From: Fructobacillus cardui
GTDB taxonomy: Bacteria > Bacillota > Bacilli > Lactobacillales > Lactobacillaceae
Length of the DNA stretch: 64,000 bases
Direction: 5' to 3' (one strand)
Assembly: GCF_023218935.1 (NCBI RefSeq)
Contig: NZ_JAJIAL010000006.1
The position numbers were made by a program, and so were the translations under genes. Below are positions 43,862 to 52,622 of this stretch, one piece after another. The stretch's first letter is position 1, and the number at the start of each line of letters is the position of its first letter. The notes under the pieces are model-generated. The model had not been told where the DNA came from. It did no database searches and saw only the letters and a program-made list of their open reading frames with translations.

Positions 43862-44185
43862 ATGAAATTAGTCAATGCCATTGTTCAAGATAAAGATGCA
43901 ACAAAGTTAGCCAACGCCTTCGTCAAGGCTAAGATTCAAGCAACTCGTCTCGCCACATCAGGTGGCTTCTTACGGTCTGGTAACACAACCTTTATCATTG
44001 CTATTGATGAGGACCGGGTCGAGGAAGTTCTGCAAATTATTAAGGATATTTCACAAAAGCGGAAGCAATTTATGGTGCCACCAATTAGCGTGGAGGGGGA
44101 GCGGACAGGTGCTTTCCCAGTTGAAGTCGAAGTGGGTGGTGCCACTGTCTTCACGCAGACAATTGATGATTTCTACCAGTTCTAA
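43862..44185 (+). CDS. darA: cyclic-di-AMP-binding PII-like protein DarA (YaaQ)
   Basis: A 107-residue PII-like trimeric protein: KLVNAIVQDKDATKLANAF, TRLATSGGFLRSGNTTF and VGGATVFTQTIDDF are typical of DarA/PstA, which binds c-di-AMP. The start is ATG 43862 with GGAGG upstream. It suggests c-di-AMP signalling in this organism. Confidence 0.9.
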   Translation: MKLVNAIVQDKDATKLANAFVKAKIQATRLATSGGFLRSGNTTFIIAIDEDRVEEVLQIIKDISQKRKQFMVPPISVEGERTGAFPVEVEVGGATVFTQTIDDFYQF

Positions 44186-44191
44186 TTTTTA

Positions 44192-45154
44192 ATGGCTAAA
44201 AAAAACAGTAACAAGGGTCAAACAGCCCAAAAAACCGCCGAACCGGCTCTTGTTGACCAAGACTTTCAGGCAATGGCAGAGGCGGCTTATCCTGCTAATT
44301 ATCGCCAGTTTGAGCAAGCGGTAGCAGAAGATCGTCTCTCACACCTCTATTTGTTAGCCGGTGTGGGGGATGCTGAAAAAATCGCCTTGGCGAAGTCGTT
44401 AGCTTCCTTTGTCCTTGGCCAAGATGAGCTGACAAAGCAGCGACTAGCGGCCTTTGACCATCCTGATTTTGTGACCGTTTTACCCGAAAAACCGGGAGCA
44501 GCGATTAAAATCGCGCAAATCAGGTCATTGGTCCCAGAGCTGACGACAACCGCTTTGGAAGGGAAACGAAAAATTTTCGTGATTGACCAGGCGGATACGT
44601 TGACGACGGCCGCGGCTAATTCCTTGTTGAAGTTTATCGAGGAACCGGCGGGTCCGCAATTGATTTTGCTGTTAACAAATAAAGCAAGCGATGTCTTGGC
44701 AACGATTCGATCGCGCGCCCAGCTGGTGAATCTACAGGCCTCCAATCAAGTCAACCTGGATAGTCAGGCTGTGAAGGAGGCTTTTGCCAAGGAAGCCCAG
44801 ACAAAGGTTTTCAAGTGGTTTGAGCTAGCAATGACGCAGGATGTGGCTTTAATGGCTTATCTGCAGGGACAGCTTTTGCCCTTGGTGACCCTCAAGGACC
44901 AGGAAAATCAGGTTCTGTCTTGGCTTCAGTCACTCAGTCGCGATTTAGCAGTTTATGCTTATGTTGATCAAGACCAATTGGCTTTTCCACAGTTGCTTGG
45001 TTTTTATAAGGAAATGGTCAAACGTTATCAACCAGACCAACTGTTAGCAGTGGGTAAGCTGATTTTGCAAACCGACCAATTGAAAAACGTTAATATTTCT
45101 TGGCAAAGTCGGTTAGAAAAGCTAGGGCTCGAAATCACAATAGCCTTGGGATAG
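44192..45154 (+). CDS. holB: DNA polymerase III subunit delta'
   Basis: A 320-residue clamp-loader subunit of the AAA+ fold: ...SHLYLLAGVGDAEKIALAKSLA, IDQADTLTTAAANSLLKFIEEP and TIRSRAQLV. The P-loop is degenerate, as often in delta'. The N-terminal 30 residues are a charged extension. yabA, often next, is absent. Confidence 0.85.
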   Translation: MAKKNSNKGQTAQKTAEPALVDQDFQAMAEAAYPANYRQFEQAVAEDRLSHLYLLAGVGDAEKIALAKSLASFVLGQDELTKQRLAAFDHPDFVTVLPEKPGAAIKIAQIRSLVPELTTTALEGKRKIFVIDQADTLTTAAANSLLKFIEEPAGPQLILLLTNKASDVLATIRSRAQLVNLQASNQVNLDSQAVKEAFAKEAQTKVFKWFELAMTQDVALMAYLQGQLLPLVTLKDQENQVLSWLQSLSRDLAVYAYVDQDQLAFPQLLGFYKEMVKRYQPDQLLAVGKLILQTDQLKNVNISWQSRLEKLGLEITIALG

Positions 45155-45160
45155 GATGAT

Positions 45161-46078
45161 ATGCAGGTACAAAAAAGTTTTGCAGAACAAAAAACGGGGA
45201 CGTTGTACCTCGTTGCCACACCAATCGGTAACCTTCAGGACATGTCAAATCGCGCCATTGAGGTCCTGTCGACTGTTGATGTGATTGCTGCTGAGGACAC
45301 AAGACATACACAGCTGTTATTAAATTATTTTGATATTCATACCAAAAAGACGGCACTGCACGAACATAACTGGCAGGAAAGGGCACCATTGATTGTTCAG
45401 GACCTTTTAGCAGGACAGTCGGTTGCCCAAGTTTCTGATGCGGGCTTGCCCTCGATCTCCGATCCGGGGAAGGAACTAGTGGCCCAAGCAATTGTTGCTG
45501 GGATTCCAGTTGTGCCTGTGCCAGGTGCTTCAGCCGGTATTACAGCCCTAATTGCTTCTGGCTTAGTGCCTCAACCCTTTTATTTTCATGGTTTCTTACC
45601 ACGAAAGAAGGGGGAGCAACAGGCTGTTTTGGCGGACCTTGCTCGTCGGCCAGAGACGCTGATTTTTTATGAGGCCCCTCATCGCCTAAAGGCAACCATG
45701 GAAAATCTACTAACTGTTTGTGGCCCCAACCGTCGCGTCGTCTTGACTCGGGAGTTAACAAAGCGGTACGAGGAATTTTTGCGCGGGACAACGAAAGAGT
45801 TGGCCGATTGGCTAGCTGAAAATCAGGCCCGTGGGGAATTTGTTTTGATGGTTGCCGGCGCTAGCACAGAAGACCTAAAAGAAATGGCTGAACCACAGCA
45901 AGGAGATGCACAAGTTGTGGCTGAAATCGCTGACCTCCCCGTGGACCAAGCGGTGGCCGAGTTAGTGACGGCCGGTCAAAAGCCCAATCAAGCCATCAAG
46001 CAGGTGGCCAAGGATCGGGGATTAAACCGGCAAGAGGTTTATAAAATTTATCATCAAATCGAGGAAGACCATGGCTGA
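45161..46078 (+). CDS. rsmI: 16S rRNA (cytidine(1402)-2'-O)-methyltransferase
   Basis: A 305-residue tetrapyrrole-methylase-fold enzyme: GTLYLVATPIGNLQDMS, AAEDTRHTQLLLN, VSDAGLPSISDPG and PGASAGITAL. It methylates C1402 in the decoding centre. The end overlaps the thioesterase gene by 8 bases. Confidence 0.95.
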   Translation: MQVQKSFAEQKTGTLYLVATPIGNLQDMSNRAIEVLSTVDVIAAEDTRHTQLLLNYFDIHTKKTALHEHNWQERAPLIVQDLLAGQSVAQVSDAGLPSISDPGKELVAQAIVAGIPVVPVPGASAGITALIASGLVPQPFYFHGFLPRKKGEQQAVLADLARRPETLIFYEAPHRLKATMENLLTVCGPNRRVVLTRELTKRYEEFLRGTTKELADWLAENQARGEFVLMVAGASTEDLKEMAEPQQGDAQVVAEIADLPVDQAVAELVTAGQKPNQAIKQVAKDRGLNRQEVYKIYHQIEEDHG

Positions 46079-46829
46079 TATTTTTTCAATTACACGACCT
46101 ATTGAGTATTATCAGGTCGATTTGACACGAAAGCTTTCATTACCAATGGTCTTGAATCTGGCCATCCTGTGCTCACGGCTTCAGGGTGAGCATTTGAACG
46201 TTGGCTATACCGAAACCGATAAACGTGGTTTGGGTTGGGTCATCTTACAATATGATTTAAAGATTATTCGCCGGCCAAAATTAGGTGAAAAAATTACAAT
46301 CGAAACCAAGGCTGGCGAATGGTCTTCTTTTTTTGCCATGCGTGGTTTTTACTTTAAGGATGCCAATGGTGAGGTCATTATTGATATTGATTCCCTTTGG
46401 GCCTTGATTGACCTAGAGACCAGGCGAATGCAGCGCTTGCCAGAGGACCTGGTGGCTCCCTATGGTGGCCAAGAGGTGCGTCGCTTGGACAAGATGGTCA
46501 AGGTTGATAAAATCAAAGATGAAGATGTTCAGGTTAGGCGACCCTATCAAGTGCGCTTCTTGGACATTGATGGAAACCGCCACGTCAACAATTCCAAATA
46601 TTTGGAGTGGATGCTGGATGTATTGCCCTTTGATTTCTTGAAAGACCATGAGGCGACTAATTTGACCATTCGTTATGAAAACGAAGTCCATTACGGTCAC
46701 CAAGTTGAATCACAAGCGATTTTAACAGATAATAAATCAAGACACCGGGTTGTCAAAGAAGACGGTATTTCGGCGGAAGCCGTGATTACCTGGATGGATC
46801 GACCCGGACAAAAAAGTGAGGAAAAGTAA
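46071..46829 (+). CDS. acyl-ACP thioesterase
   Basis: A 252-residue double hot-dog protein of the FatA/FatB-like bacterial family. The catalytic region DIDGNRHVNNSKYLEWMLD contains the Asn-His-...pattern. It releases fatty acids from acyl carrier protein. Placed at the end of the rsmI unit and directly (0 bases) before galE. Confidence 0.85.
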   Translation: MADIFSITRPIEYYQVDLTRKLSLPMVLNLAILCSRLQGEHLNVGYTETDKRGLGWVILQYDLKIIRRPKLGEKITIETKAGEWSSFFAMRGFYFKDANGEVIIDIDSLWALIDLETRRMQRLPEDLVAPYGGQEVRRLDKMVKVDKIKDEDVQVRRPYQVRFLDIDGNRHVNNSKYLEWMLDVLPFDFLKDHEATNLTIRYENEVHYGHQVESQAILTDNKSRHRVVKEDGISAEAVITWMDRPGQKSEEK

Positions 46830-47825
46830 ATGTCTGTATTAGTATTAGGTGGCGCTGGCTATATCGGTTCGCACATGGTGCGCCGGTTGTTGTACCAAGG
46901 CCAGGATGTTGTTGTTGTTGATAATTTGGTCAAGGGACACCGGGCAGCGGTTGCGCCAGAAGCCAAGTTCTACCAAGTGGACATTCGTGACAAGAAGGCT
47001 TTGTCTGAGGTTTTTGAAAAAGAGAACATCGATGCCGTTGTTCACTTTGCAGCCTTCTCAATTGTGCCTGAATCCGTTGCCGAACCATTGATGTACTTTG
47101 ATAACAACACGGCAGGAATGGTGACTTTGCTTGAAGTAATGAAGGACTTTAATGTGAAGAAGATTGTCTTCTCGTCAACGGCCGCTACTTATGGTAACCC
47201 AGTCAACATTCCCATCAAGGAAACTGACCCACAAAACCCAATCAATCCTTACGGGGAATCAAAGTTGATGATGGAAAAGATGATGGCCTGGGCCGATTTA
47301 GCCTATGACATCAAGTGGGTGGCTTTGCGTTACTTCAACGTGGCGGGTGCCATTGATGATGGATCAATTGGTGAGGACCACGGTCCAGAAACACACTTGG
47401 TGCCAATCATCTTGCAGGCAGCAGCCGGTCAACGTGACTACATCGAAATGTTTGGGGATGACTATAACACGCCAGATGGTTTCAACGTCCGTGATTACGT
47501 CCATGTTGTTGACTTGGCAGATGCTCACATTTTGGCCTTGGATTACTTGGCTAAGGGTAACAAATCAGCTCAATTTAACTTGGGATCAGCCACTGGTTTC
47601 TCTGTTAAGGAAATGGTTGAGGCAGCTCGTGAAGCAACTGGTGTAAACATTGAAGCTAAGGTTGGCCCTCGCCGTCCTGGTGACCCTGATATTTTGGTTG
47701 CGGATTCAACGCAAGCTCGAGAAGTCTTGGGCTGGCAACCAAAATTTGACAACGTGAAGGACATCATTAAAACAGCTTGGAATTGGAAAGAAAAGCATCC
47801 AAACGGCTATGATGATCGCAAATAA
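46830..47825 (+). CDS. galE: UDP-glucose 4-epimerase
   Basis: A 331-residue short-chain dehydrogenase with GGAGYIG at 7-13, the catalytic YGESK, and STAATYG. It interconverts UDP-glucose and UDP-galactose for cell-surface sugars or galactose use. SD GAGGAAAAG is in the end of the preceding gene. Terminator AAAGGCC-AAAA-GGCCTTTTTT follows. Confidence 0.95.
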   Translation: MSVLVLGGAGYIGSHMVRRLLYQGQDVVVVDNLVKGHRAAVAPEAKFYQVDIRDKKALSEVFEKENIDAVVHFAAFSIVPESVAEPLMYFDNNTAGMVTLLEVMKDFNVKKIVFSSTAATYGNPVNIPIKETDPQNPINPYGESKLMMEKMMAWADLAYDIKWVALRYFNVAGAIDDGSIGEDHGPETHLVPIILQAAAGQRDYIEMFGDDYNTPDGFNVRDYVHVVDLADAHILALDYLAKGNKSAQFNLGSATGFSVKEMVEAAREATGVNIEAKVGPRRPGDPDILVADSTQAREVLGWQPKFDNVKDIIKTAWNWKEKHPNGYDDRK

Positions 47826-47830
47826 AGTTA

Positions 47831-47853
47831 AAAGGCCAAAAGGCCTTTTTTAG
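47831..47853 (+). terminator. terminator after galE
   Basis: AAAAGGCC-AAAA-GGCCTTTTTT. Confidence 0.9.
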
Positions 47854-47906
47854 TGCGATTTTGCAATATAATTAATAAAAAAGCAAAAAAGTGTTGTTTG
47901 TTTGTC

Positions 47907-47920
47907 TGTAAGCGTTTACA
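47907..47920 (+). promoter_or_regulatory. catabolite-responsive element (cre) before the fructokinase
   Basis: TGTAAGCGTTTACA fits the CcpA consensus TGWAANCGNTNWCA at every fixed position and is perfectly palindromic in its core. It lies 70 bp before the start codon, where the promoter should be, so CcpA would repress. Confidence 0.85.
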
Positions 47921-47989
47921 ATAAAGGTAAAGAAACGTGTTGACTAAAATCAACCTCCGGTTCAAAACAAAGCGGAAAGGATGTTCGCC

Positions 47990-48868
47990 ATGGCACTATT
48001 AGGAGCAATTGAAGGCGGCGGTACGAAGTTTGTTTTAGCTGTCTGTGATGAGGATATGAAGATTGTTGACCGTCAGTCGATTCCGACTGAAGACGGTGAA
48101 AAGACGCTTGATGCGGTGATTGCCTACTTTGATCAGTTTGAGGATATCAAAGCAATGGGGATTGCGATGTTTGGACCGATTGATATTAACCCGGAGTCCA
48201 AGACTTATGGCCGCGTCTTAGACACACCAAAACGTGGTTGGTCTGGTTATGATTTCATGGGTCGAATGAAAGCCTGGCGTGACATTCCTTACTACTGGAC
48301 CACTGACGTTAATGGCGCTGCGTGGGCAGAGTATAAGACGGGGGCTGTGAAGGAAAATCAGTCAATGGTTTACCTGACGATTGGTACTGGAGTTGGTGCT
48401 GGAATCATTAACCGTGGCCATTTTCTAGCTGGTTACGGCCATCCTGAAGCAGGTCACATTATGATTCAAAAGCATCCAAAGGATGACTATCAAGGCCATT
48501 GCCCATTTCACCAAGACCACTGTTTGGAAGGTTTGGCTTCTGGACCGGCTATGGCCGAGCGTTGGGGCATGACGGCCAAGGAATTGCCTGATGATCATAT
48601 CGCTTGGGAAATCGAAGCCGACTACTTGGCACAGGCCGCTGTCGACTTTACGGTCATCCTCCGTCCCGATAAGATTATCTTTGGTGGTGGGGTGCCACAC
48701 CGTGAAAATTTGTTACCAATGGTTCGGAAGGCCTTTGCGGATAAGTTCCGTAACTATTTGGCAACACCTGATTTTGAGGACTACATTATTCCCGTTTCGA
48801 CTGGAGATAATGCAGGTATCATTGGTTGCTTCTATTTGGCCCAAGCTAAGCTAGCGGAAGAAGAATAA
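47990..48868 (+). CDS. scrK: fructokinase, ROK family
   Basis: A 292-residue sugar kinase with the phosphate-binding AIEGGGTKFVLAV and the ROK-type zinc cluster GHCPFHQDHCLEG (His, Cys, His, Cys). It phosphorylates fructose to fructose 6-phosphate. The start is ATG 47990 (SD GGAAAGGA at 47972); the in-frame ATG 47981 is too close to the SD. Isolated gene under cre control. Confidence 0.9.
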   Translation: MALLGAIEGGGTKFVLAVCDEDMKIVDRQSIPTEDGEKTLDAVIAYFDQFEDIKAMGIAMFGPIDINPESKTYGRVLDTPKRGWSGYDFMGRMKAWRDIPYYWTTDVNGAAWAEYKTGAVKENQSMVYLTIGTGVGAGIINRGHFLAGYGHPEAGHIMIQKHPKDDYQGHCPFHQDHCLEGLASGPAMAERWGMTAKELPDDHIAWEIEADYLAQAAVDFTVILRPDKIIFGGGVPHRENLLPMVRKAFADKFRNYLATPDFEDYIIPVSTGDNAGIIGCFYLAQAKLAEEE

Positions 48869-48900
48869 ATTAGAAAATTCCACTTTTTTGGCGAAAAAGC

Positions 48901-48929
48901 TTGCCGATTGTCACTATATATGGTATGAT
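48901..48929 (+). promoter_or_regulatory. tRNA-Lys promoter
   Basis: TTGCCG (48901-48906), 17-bp spacer, TATGAT (48924-48929). Confidence 0.7.
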
Positions 48930-48954
48930 ATCTTTTGTTGTGAAAGACATCCAT

Positions 48955-49027
48955 GGTTAGTTAGCTCAGTTGGTAGAGCAACGGACTCTTAATCCGTGGG
49001 TCCAGGGTTCGAGCCCCTGACTGACCA
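48955..49027 (+). tRNA. tRNA-Lys (anticodon CTT)
   Basis: A 73-base cloverleaf: acceptor GGTTAGT/ACTGACC, D-arm GCTCAGTTGGTAGAGC, anticodon loop CTCTTAA, T-arm CAGGG-TTCGAGC-CCCTG, discriminator A. Confidence 0.95.
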
Positions 49028-49037
49028 TCATAAGATA

Positions 49038-49067
49038 AAAGGCTGGAATCTATTCCAGTCTTTTTTT
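49038..49067 (+). terminator. terminator after tRNA-Lys
   Basis: AAGGCTGGAAT-CT-ATTCCAGTCTTTTTTT. Confidence 0.9.
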
Positions 49068-49095
49068 GTACCGTAAGGCCATAGGAGGTTTGCTG

Positions 49096-49851
49096 ATGAC
49101 AAATAAAAAACGAATCATAGCGGTGATTATCGTTCTGATTTTATTGGCGGTGATTGCTTGGTTGGCACTTGGATCACATGGGCAAAATCAAGGCCAGAAA
49201 ACGAGCCAGTCACAGACAAAGGCAACGACCACTAGCCTGCCAAAGGGTGTCAAGAGCACCGACTGGAACCTTGTGTTGATTAATAAGCAACATCCAGAAA
49301 ATCGGGAAATTAGTTTTACCCAGGCTAAGGCTGGGGATAAGGTTGTTAACCAAAAGATTCAGCAAAGCGTGATTGATTTTATGGCAGGAGCCAAGGCGGC
49401 CGGTTATGATACCACCTTGGTGTCAGGCTACCGATCAATTGAATATCAGAAGGAAGTCTTTGCGAATGTCTTAGCAAACAACGAAAAGAATGGTGAATCG
49501 GAGGAAAAGGCGTTGGCCGAAACCAAGAAGGTTGTGCAAACACCTGGTTCATCCGAACACCAAACTGGTTTGGCCATTGATTTAGCTGGAAACGATGCTT
49601 TAGCGAAGTATCCAGGCTTAACTGGCGAGATGGACCAGTTCGCTTCGCAGCGTTGGCTAATTGACCACGCCCCTGACTATGGTTTTATTCTTCGTTACCC
49701 AAAGGACAAGGCATCGATTAAGGAGACGGGCATCGATTATGAGTCCTGGCATTTCCGGTATGTTGGGGTCACAAATGCGAAGTATATGACCAAACATCAT
49801 CTAACCCTCGAGGCCTATTTGAAGGCTCTGAAGGCGCGTGAGGCGTCTTAA
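49096..49851 (+). CDS. membrane-anchored D-alanyl-D-alanine carboxypeptidase, M15 (VanY/DacY) family
   Basis: A 251-residue zinc peptidase. One N-terminal membrane helix (about 5-25), a Gln/Thr-rich linker, then the M15 motifs GYRSIEYQ, SSEHQTGLAIDLA (His and Asp zinc ligands) and ESWHFRYVG (catalytic Glu and third ligand). It trims peptidoglycan stem peptides outside the cell. The start is ATG 49096 after AGGAGG. Confidence 0.93.
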   Translation: MTNKKRIIAVIIVLILLAVIAWLALGSHGQNQGQKTSQSQTKATTTSLPKGVKSTDWNLVLINKQHPENREISFTQAKAGDKVVNQKIQQSVIDFMAGAKAAGYDTTLVSGYRSIEYQKEVFANVLANNEKNGESEEKALAETKKVVQTPGSSEHQTGLAIDLAGNDALAKYPGLTGEMDQFASQRWLIDHAPDYGFILRYPKDKASIKETGIDYESWHFRYVGVTNAKYMTKHHLTLEAYLKALKAREAS

Positions 49852-49860
49852 AAAATGAAG

Positions 49861-49902
49861 GTGGATAACTTGGAATTACGTTCCGAGTTATCCGCTTTTT
49901 TG
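49861..49902 (+). terminator. terminator after the carboxypeptidase gene
   Basis: GGATAACTTGGAA pairs with TTCCGAGTTATCC and is followed by GCTTTTTT. Confidence 0.9.
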
Positions 49903-50216
49903 TTGGCTGTGATTTAGTGAATTATTCCTTTATCGAAACGATTGGATAAATTTAATAAATAGATGAAAAATGACATCTAATCAATAAAATTAGCGACTAT
50001 ACCAATTTTAGAATGTCTGTTCGGTTGATTTGCGGTAAAATGAATAGTTGAGTCACAAAAGAGTTTTTAAATTCGCCTTTTCTGTGGAAAAAGGCGGTAT
50101 TCAGCGCTTTATCACAAGGACAACCTTAGACTATGTGGCAAAAAGACGAATGTTGACATGGACTTAAGGGGAACAGATGTGCTCTTTTGTTCGTAAAAAG
50201 GGGAATGGGGGAAAAT

Positions 50217-50387
50217 TTTGGATAAGTTTTCAAAAATCCCAGTCTTATCGCCTTTCTCTTTTTGGAAAAGTTCCCCCAAAAGCCTGTGGATAAGTGGTGC
50301 GTTTGGGGATAAATCAGCAGAAATTGGTCTATGTTGGCTGATTTTGTGGGTATAAGTCTGGGGAATAGTGGATAAAAAAGTGGATAA
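50217..50387 (+). other. cluster of DnaA-box-like nonamers, possible replication-control region
   Basis: The 590-base gap before rlmH has a perfect DnaA box TGTGGATAA at 50285-50293 and one-mismatch copies at 50217 (TTTGGATAA), 50304 (TGGGGATAA), 50367 and 50379 (AGTGGATAA), all on the same strand in 171 bp. AT-rich DNA lies to the left (49940-50040). rlmH is near oriC in several Firmicutes, but dnaA and dnaN are not in this window. It may be part of an origin, or a DnaA-titrating or regulatory site. Confidence 0.6.
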
Positions 50388-50443
50388 GTTGAATGAAAGG
50401 GAGCAAGTTTTGATTTTAGACCAAAACAAGTGGTGAAATTAAA

Positions 50444-50923
50444 ATGAAAATTAAAGTATTAACGGTTGGAAAATTAAAAGAAGATTACTTGAAAAAAGGA
50501 ATTGCGGAATATGCCAAGCGCTTGAATCGTTTCGGGACTGTTGAAATGGTGGAGGTTGCTGATGAAAAGACACCTGAAAAAGCATCGGTAGCCGAAAATC
50601 AACAAATCATGGCGAAGGAAGCGGAACGAATCCAAGGTAAAATTGGGGAGCGCGACTTTGTCATTGTTTTAGCGATTGAGGGGAAGGAACTAGCTTCAGA
50701 AGACTTTGCGCAGAAATTAGAAGCTGCCAAGAACACGGGGCACGGTACCCTCACCTTCATTATTGGTGGATCCCTAGGGTTGGACCCAGCCATTAAAAAG
50801 CGCGCCAACCTCTTACTTTCCTTTGGACGGTTGACGCTACCTCATCAACTGATGCGTTTGGTGCTGGTTGAGCAAATTTATCGAGCAATGATGATTTCAG
50901 CGGGTTCTACCTATCATAAATAA
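50444..50923 (+). CDS. rlmH: 23S rRNA pseudouridine(1915) N3-methyltransferase
   Basis: A 159-residue SPOUT methyltransferase with FIIGGSLGLDP and the conserved C-terminus LPHQLMRLVLVEQIYRAMMISAGSTYHK. It has the usual length. No strong SD: AAGTGGTGAAATTAAA precedes ATG 50444. Confidence 0.95.
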   Translation: MKIKVLTVGKLKEDYLKKGIAEYAKRLNRFGTVEMVEVADEKTPEKASVAENQQIMAKEAERIQGKIGERDFVIVLAIEGKELASEDFAQKLEAAKNTGHGTLTFIIGGSLGLDPAIKKRANLLLSFGRLTLPHQLMRLVLVEQIYRAMMISAGSTYHK

Positions 50924-50941
50924 GTAGTAATCAAATGCGAC

Positions 50942-50975
50942 AAAAAAGCCAAACCCTTCGAGGTTTGGCTTTTTC
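50942..50975. terminator. bidirectional terminator between rlmH and nnrE
   Basis: AAAAAGCCAAACC-CTTCGA-GGTTTGGCTTTTT works in both directions for the converging genes. Confidence 0.95.
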
Positions 50976-50987
50976 ACGTCATTGCTA

Positions 50988-51638
50988 CTACTCTTTAATT
51001 GAGAACTGGAAGTCCTCTGGGACGACAATCCCAATATCCTTGACCAGGACTTGTCCAGCAGACTTTTTTCCCGGATTTTTAGTAACACCGGTCTTGATGA
51101 AACCAAAGGAAATTGTCGTTTTGGCTTTCAGTGTGGCACCCATAATTTGGCCGGTGGTGCCATTCACACCTGTTGGGAGGTCGAGTGCGACAACGGTGCT
51201 TTCAATGTGGTTGGCCGCCTTGACCATCTTTTGCAGGCCTTCAGGTAGATCCTTATTTAATCCAGTTCCAAAGATGGCATCGATGATTAATGAAGCCTGC
51301 TTGAAATCTGATTTTTCAGAACGGGGAACGCCACAGGCTTCAGCAATTTGTAGTTGATGCTTGACGGCGGGCTTAGCCTTGTTGGCATTACCGACAAACT
51401 GTAATGAAACGGGAATGTGCAACTGGTGCAACAAGCGCGCAAGGGCAATCCCATCGGCACCGTTATTGCCTAGGCCAACTAAGACCAAGACGTTGGAGAG
51501 GTCATATGCACCGGCGCCAAGAACGTCCAAGGCGGCTAAAGCGGCACGTTCAATCAAAACATCTTCTGACAAACCGATGGTTGTCATCGTGTATTGGTCT
51601 AGTTCCTGCATTTCTTCTGTTGTCACGAGTTGTGTCAT
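50988..51638 (-). CDS. nnrE: NAD(P)H-hydrate epimerase (YjeF N-terminal domain)
   Basis: A 216-residue metabolite-repair enzyme that epimerises damaged NAD(P)H hydrate. It has the Rossmann-like VLVLVGLGNNGADGIALARLL and the DAIFGTGLNKDLPEG motif. It is the stand-alone epimerase domain; the dehydratase domain is not fused and not nearby. Confidence 0.9.
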   Translation of the reverse strand: MTQLVTTEEMQELDQYTMTTIGLSEDVLIERAALAALDVLGAGAYDLSNVLVLVGLGNNGADGIALARLLHQLHIPVSLQFVGNANKAKPAVKHQLQIAEACGVPRSEKSDFKQASLIIDAIFGTGLNKDLPEGLQKMVKAANHIESTVVALDLPTGVNGTTGQIMGATLKAKTTISFGFIKTGVTKNPGKKSAGQVLVKDIGIVVPEDFQFSIKE

Positions 51639-51716
51639 TCAAATCACCTTAGTATAATAGATATATTCAATTATAATATAGAACAGCAAAAAAGAGTAAT
51701 GAAAGGCGGCCACAAA

Positions 51717-52046
51717 ATGGATAACATGGAAGTTGCTGATGATTATCAACAGGTAAAGGACCAAGTGGCGATTTTGAATGCCCGAGGTGAAGCGGTCACC
51801 GAAGAAGAAATGATTGAGCGGACCCTTTTGCGTGGTTTGGAAGAAATTTTGGACTACCGGATGGATGGTACCTTTTACACGGTTAAGTGGAACGACCAGA
51901 AGGAGTTGGAGCTTTACGATGTCTATCATGAGCTTTCCGCAACCATCAAGCCAAAGGGCAGCTCTTTGATTGAAGATTTTAAGAATGATGATCAAGGATT
52001 GTGGGACAACTTCAATTTGTCCGTGATGGCAATCGAGAACCGTTAA
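51717..52046 (+). CDS. hypothetical acidic cytosolic protein
   Basis: A 109-residue protein without membrane segments or known motifs. It is acidic, and the start ATG 51717 follows GAAAGGCGG. It is the last core gene before tRNA-Ser. I do not recognise it. Confidence 0.55.
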   Translation: MDNMEVADDYQQVKDQVAILNARGEAVTEEEMIERTLLRGLEEILDYRMDGTFYTVKWNDQKELELYDVYHELSATIKPKGSSLIEDFKNDDQGLWDNFNLSVMAIENR

Positions 52047-52093
52047 AAATGCTTGCCGTAACAAACATTATCTGTTATGATATTATCTGTTAC

Positions 52094-52181
52094 GGAGAAG
52101 TACTCAAGAGGCTGAAGAGGCGCCCTTGCTAAGGGTGTAGACGTGTTAAAGCGTGCGAGGGTTCGAATCCCTTCTTCTCCA
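52094..52181 (+). tRNA. tRNA-Ser (anticodon GCT), integration site
   Basis: An 88-base type II tRNA: acceptor GGAGAAG/CTTCTCC, anticodon loop CTTGCTAAG with GCT, a long variable arm, T-arm GAGGG-TTCGAAT-CCCTT, discriminator A. Promoter TTGCCG-N17-TATGAT precedes. Its 3' end is the attachment site of the mobile element and is preserved. Confidence 0.93.
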
Positions 52182-52182
52182 T
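52168..52182 (+). repeat. att site, left copy in tRNA-Ser
   Basis: TCCCTTCTTCTCCAT, the tRNA 3' end, recurs with one mismatch at 62070-62084. Confidence 0.75.
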
Positions 52183-52249
52183 GAGTACCATCATAGGGCG
52201 TCAAGAGACGTCAAAAATCCCAGTCTTAAGCTATTTTGATTTTTTGACC

Positions 52250-52502
52250 GTCACTGACCGTCACTGACAATCAACAAAAGTAGCGGAAAAAGTAGCGGAT
52301 AAATTAGAGGATAAAAAACACTTGCACCCTAGCAATGTGACGGCTTTTATAGCCGTTTTTTATTTTGCCCAAAATATGCCAGAATACTCAAAAAGTAGCG
52401 GATAAAAGCAGATAAACGGACAGAAAACGCCAGAAGTACCGAATCAGTACCGCAGATAATGAACAACAACACGGCCTAAAACTGTAGCGGAAAAGTAGCG
52501 GA
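52250..52502 (+). repeat. left arm-type integrase sites (AGTAGCGGA repeats)
   Basis: AGTAGCGGA at 52279 and 52291 and the variant ATTAGAGGA at 52303, exactly 12 bp apart; further copies at 52394, about 52483 and 52494. Related copies lie next to the right att. A GACCGTCACT duplication is at about 52250-52270. Confidence 0.7.
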
Positions 52503-52622
52503 TATTTTTATATTGTCCAGTAGTGGACAACTAACAACCGTGTTTGCATTTATGATGGCGCACTGAATCAGTGCGTCAGGTAGTCCTGTATAATTGTCTT
52601 AAAAGCACTTGTGGGGGATGAC

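Noticed and set aside
50112..50429. Minus-strand open frame across the DnaA-box region
   Set aside because: No SD, unusual composition and overlap with the phased GTGGATAA repeats; it looks like a chance frame.
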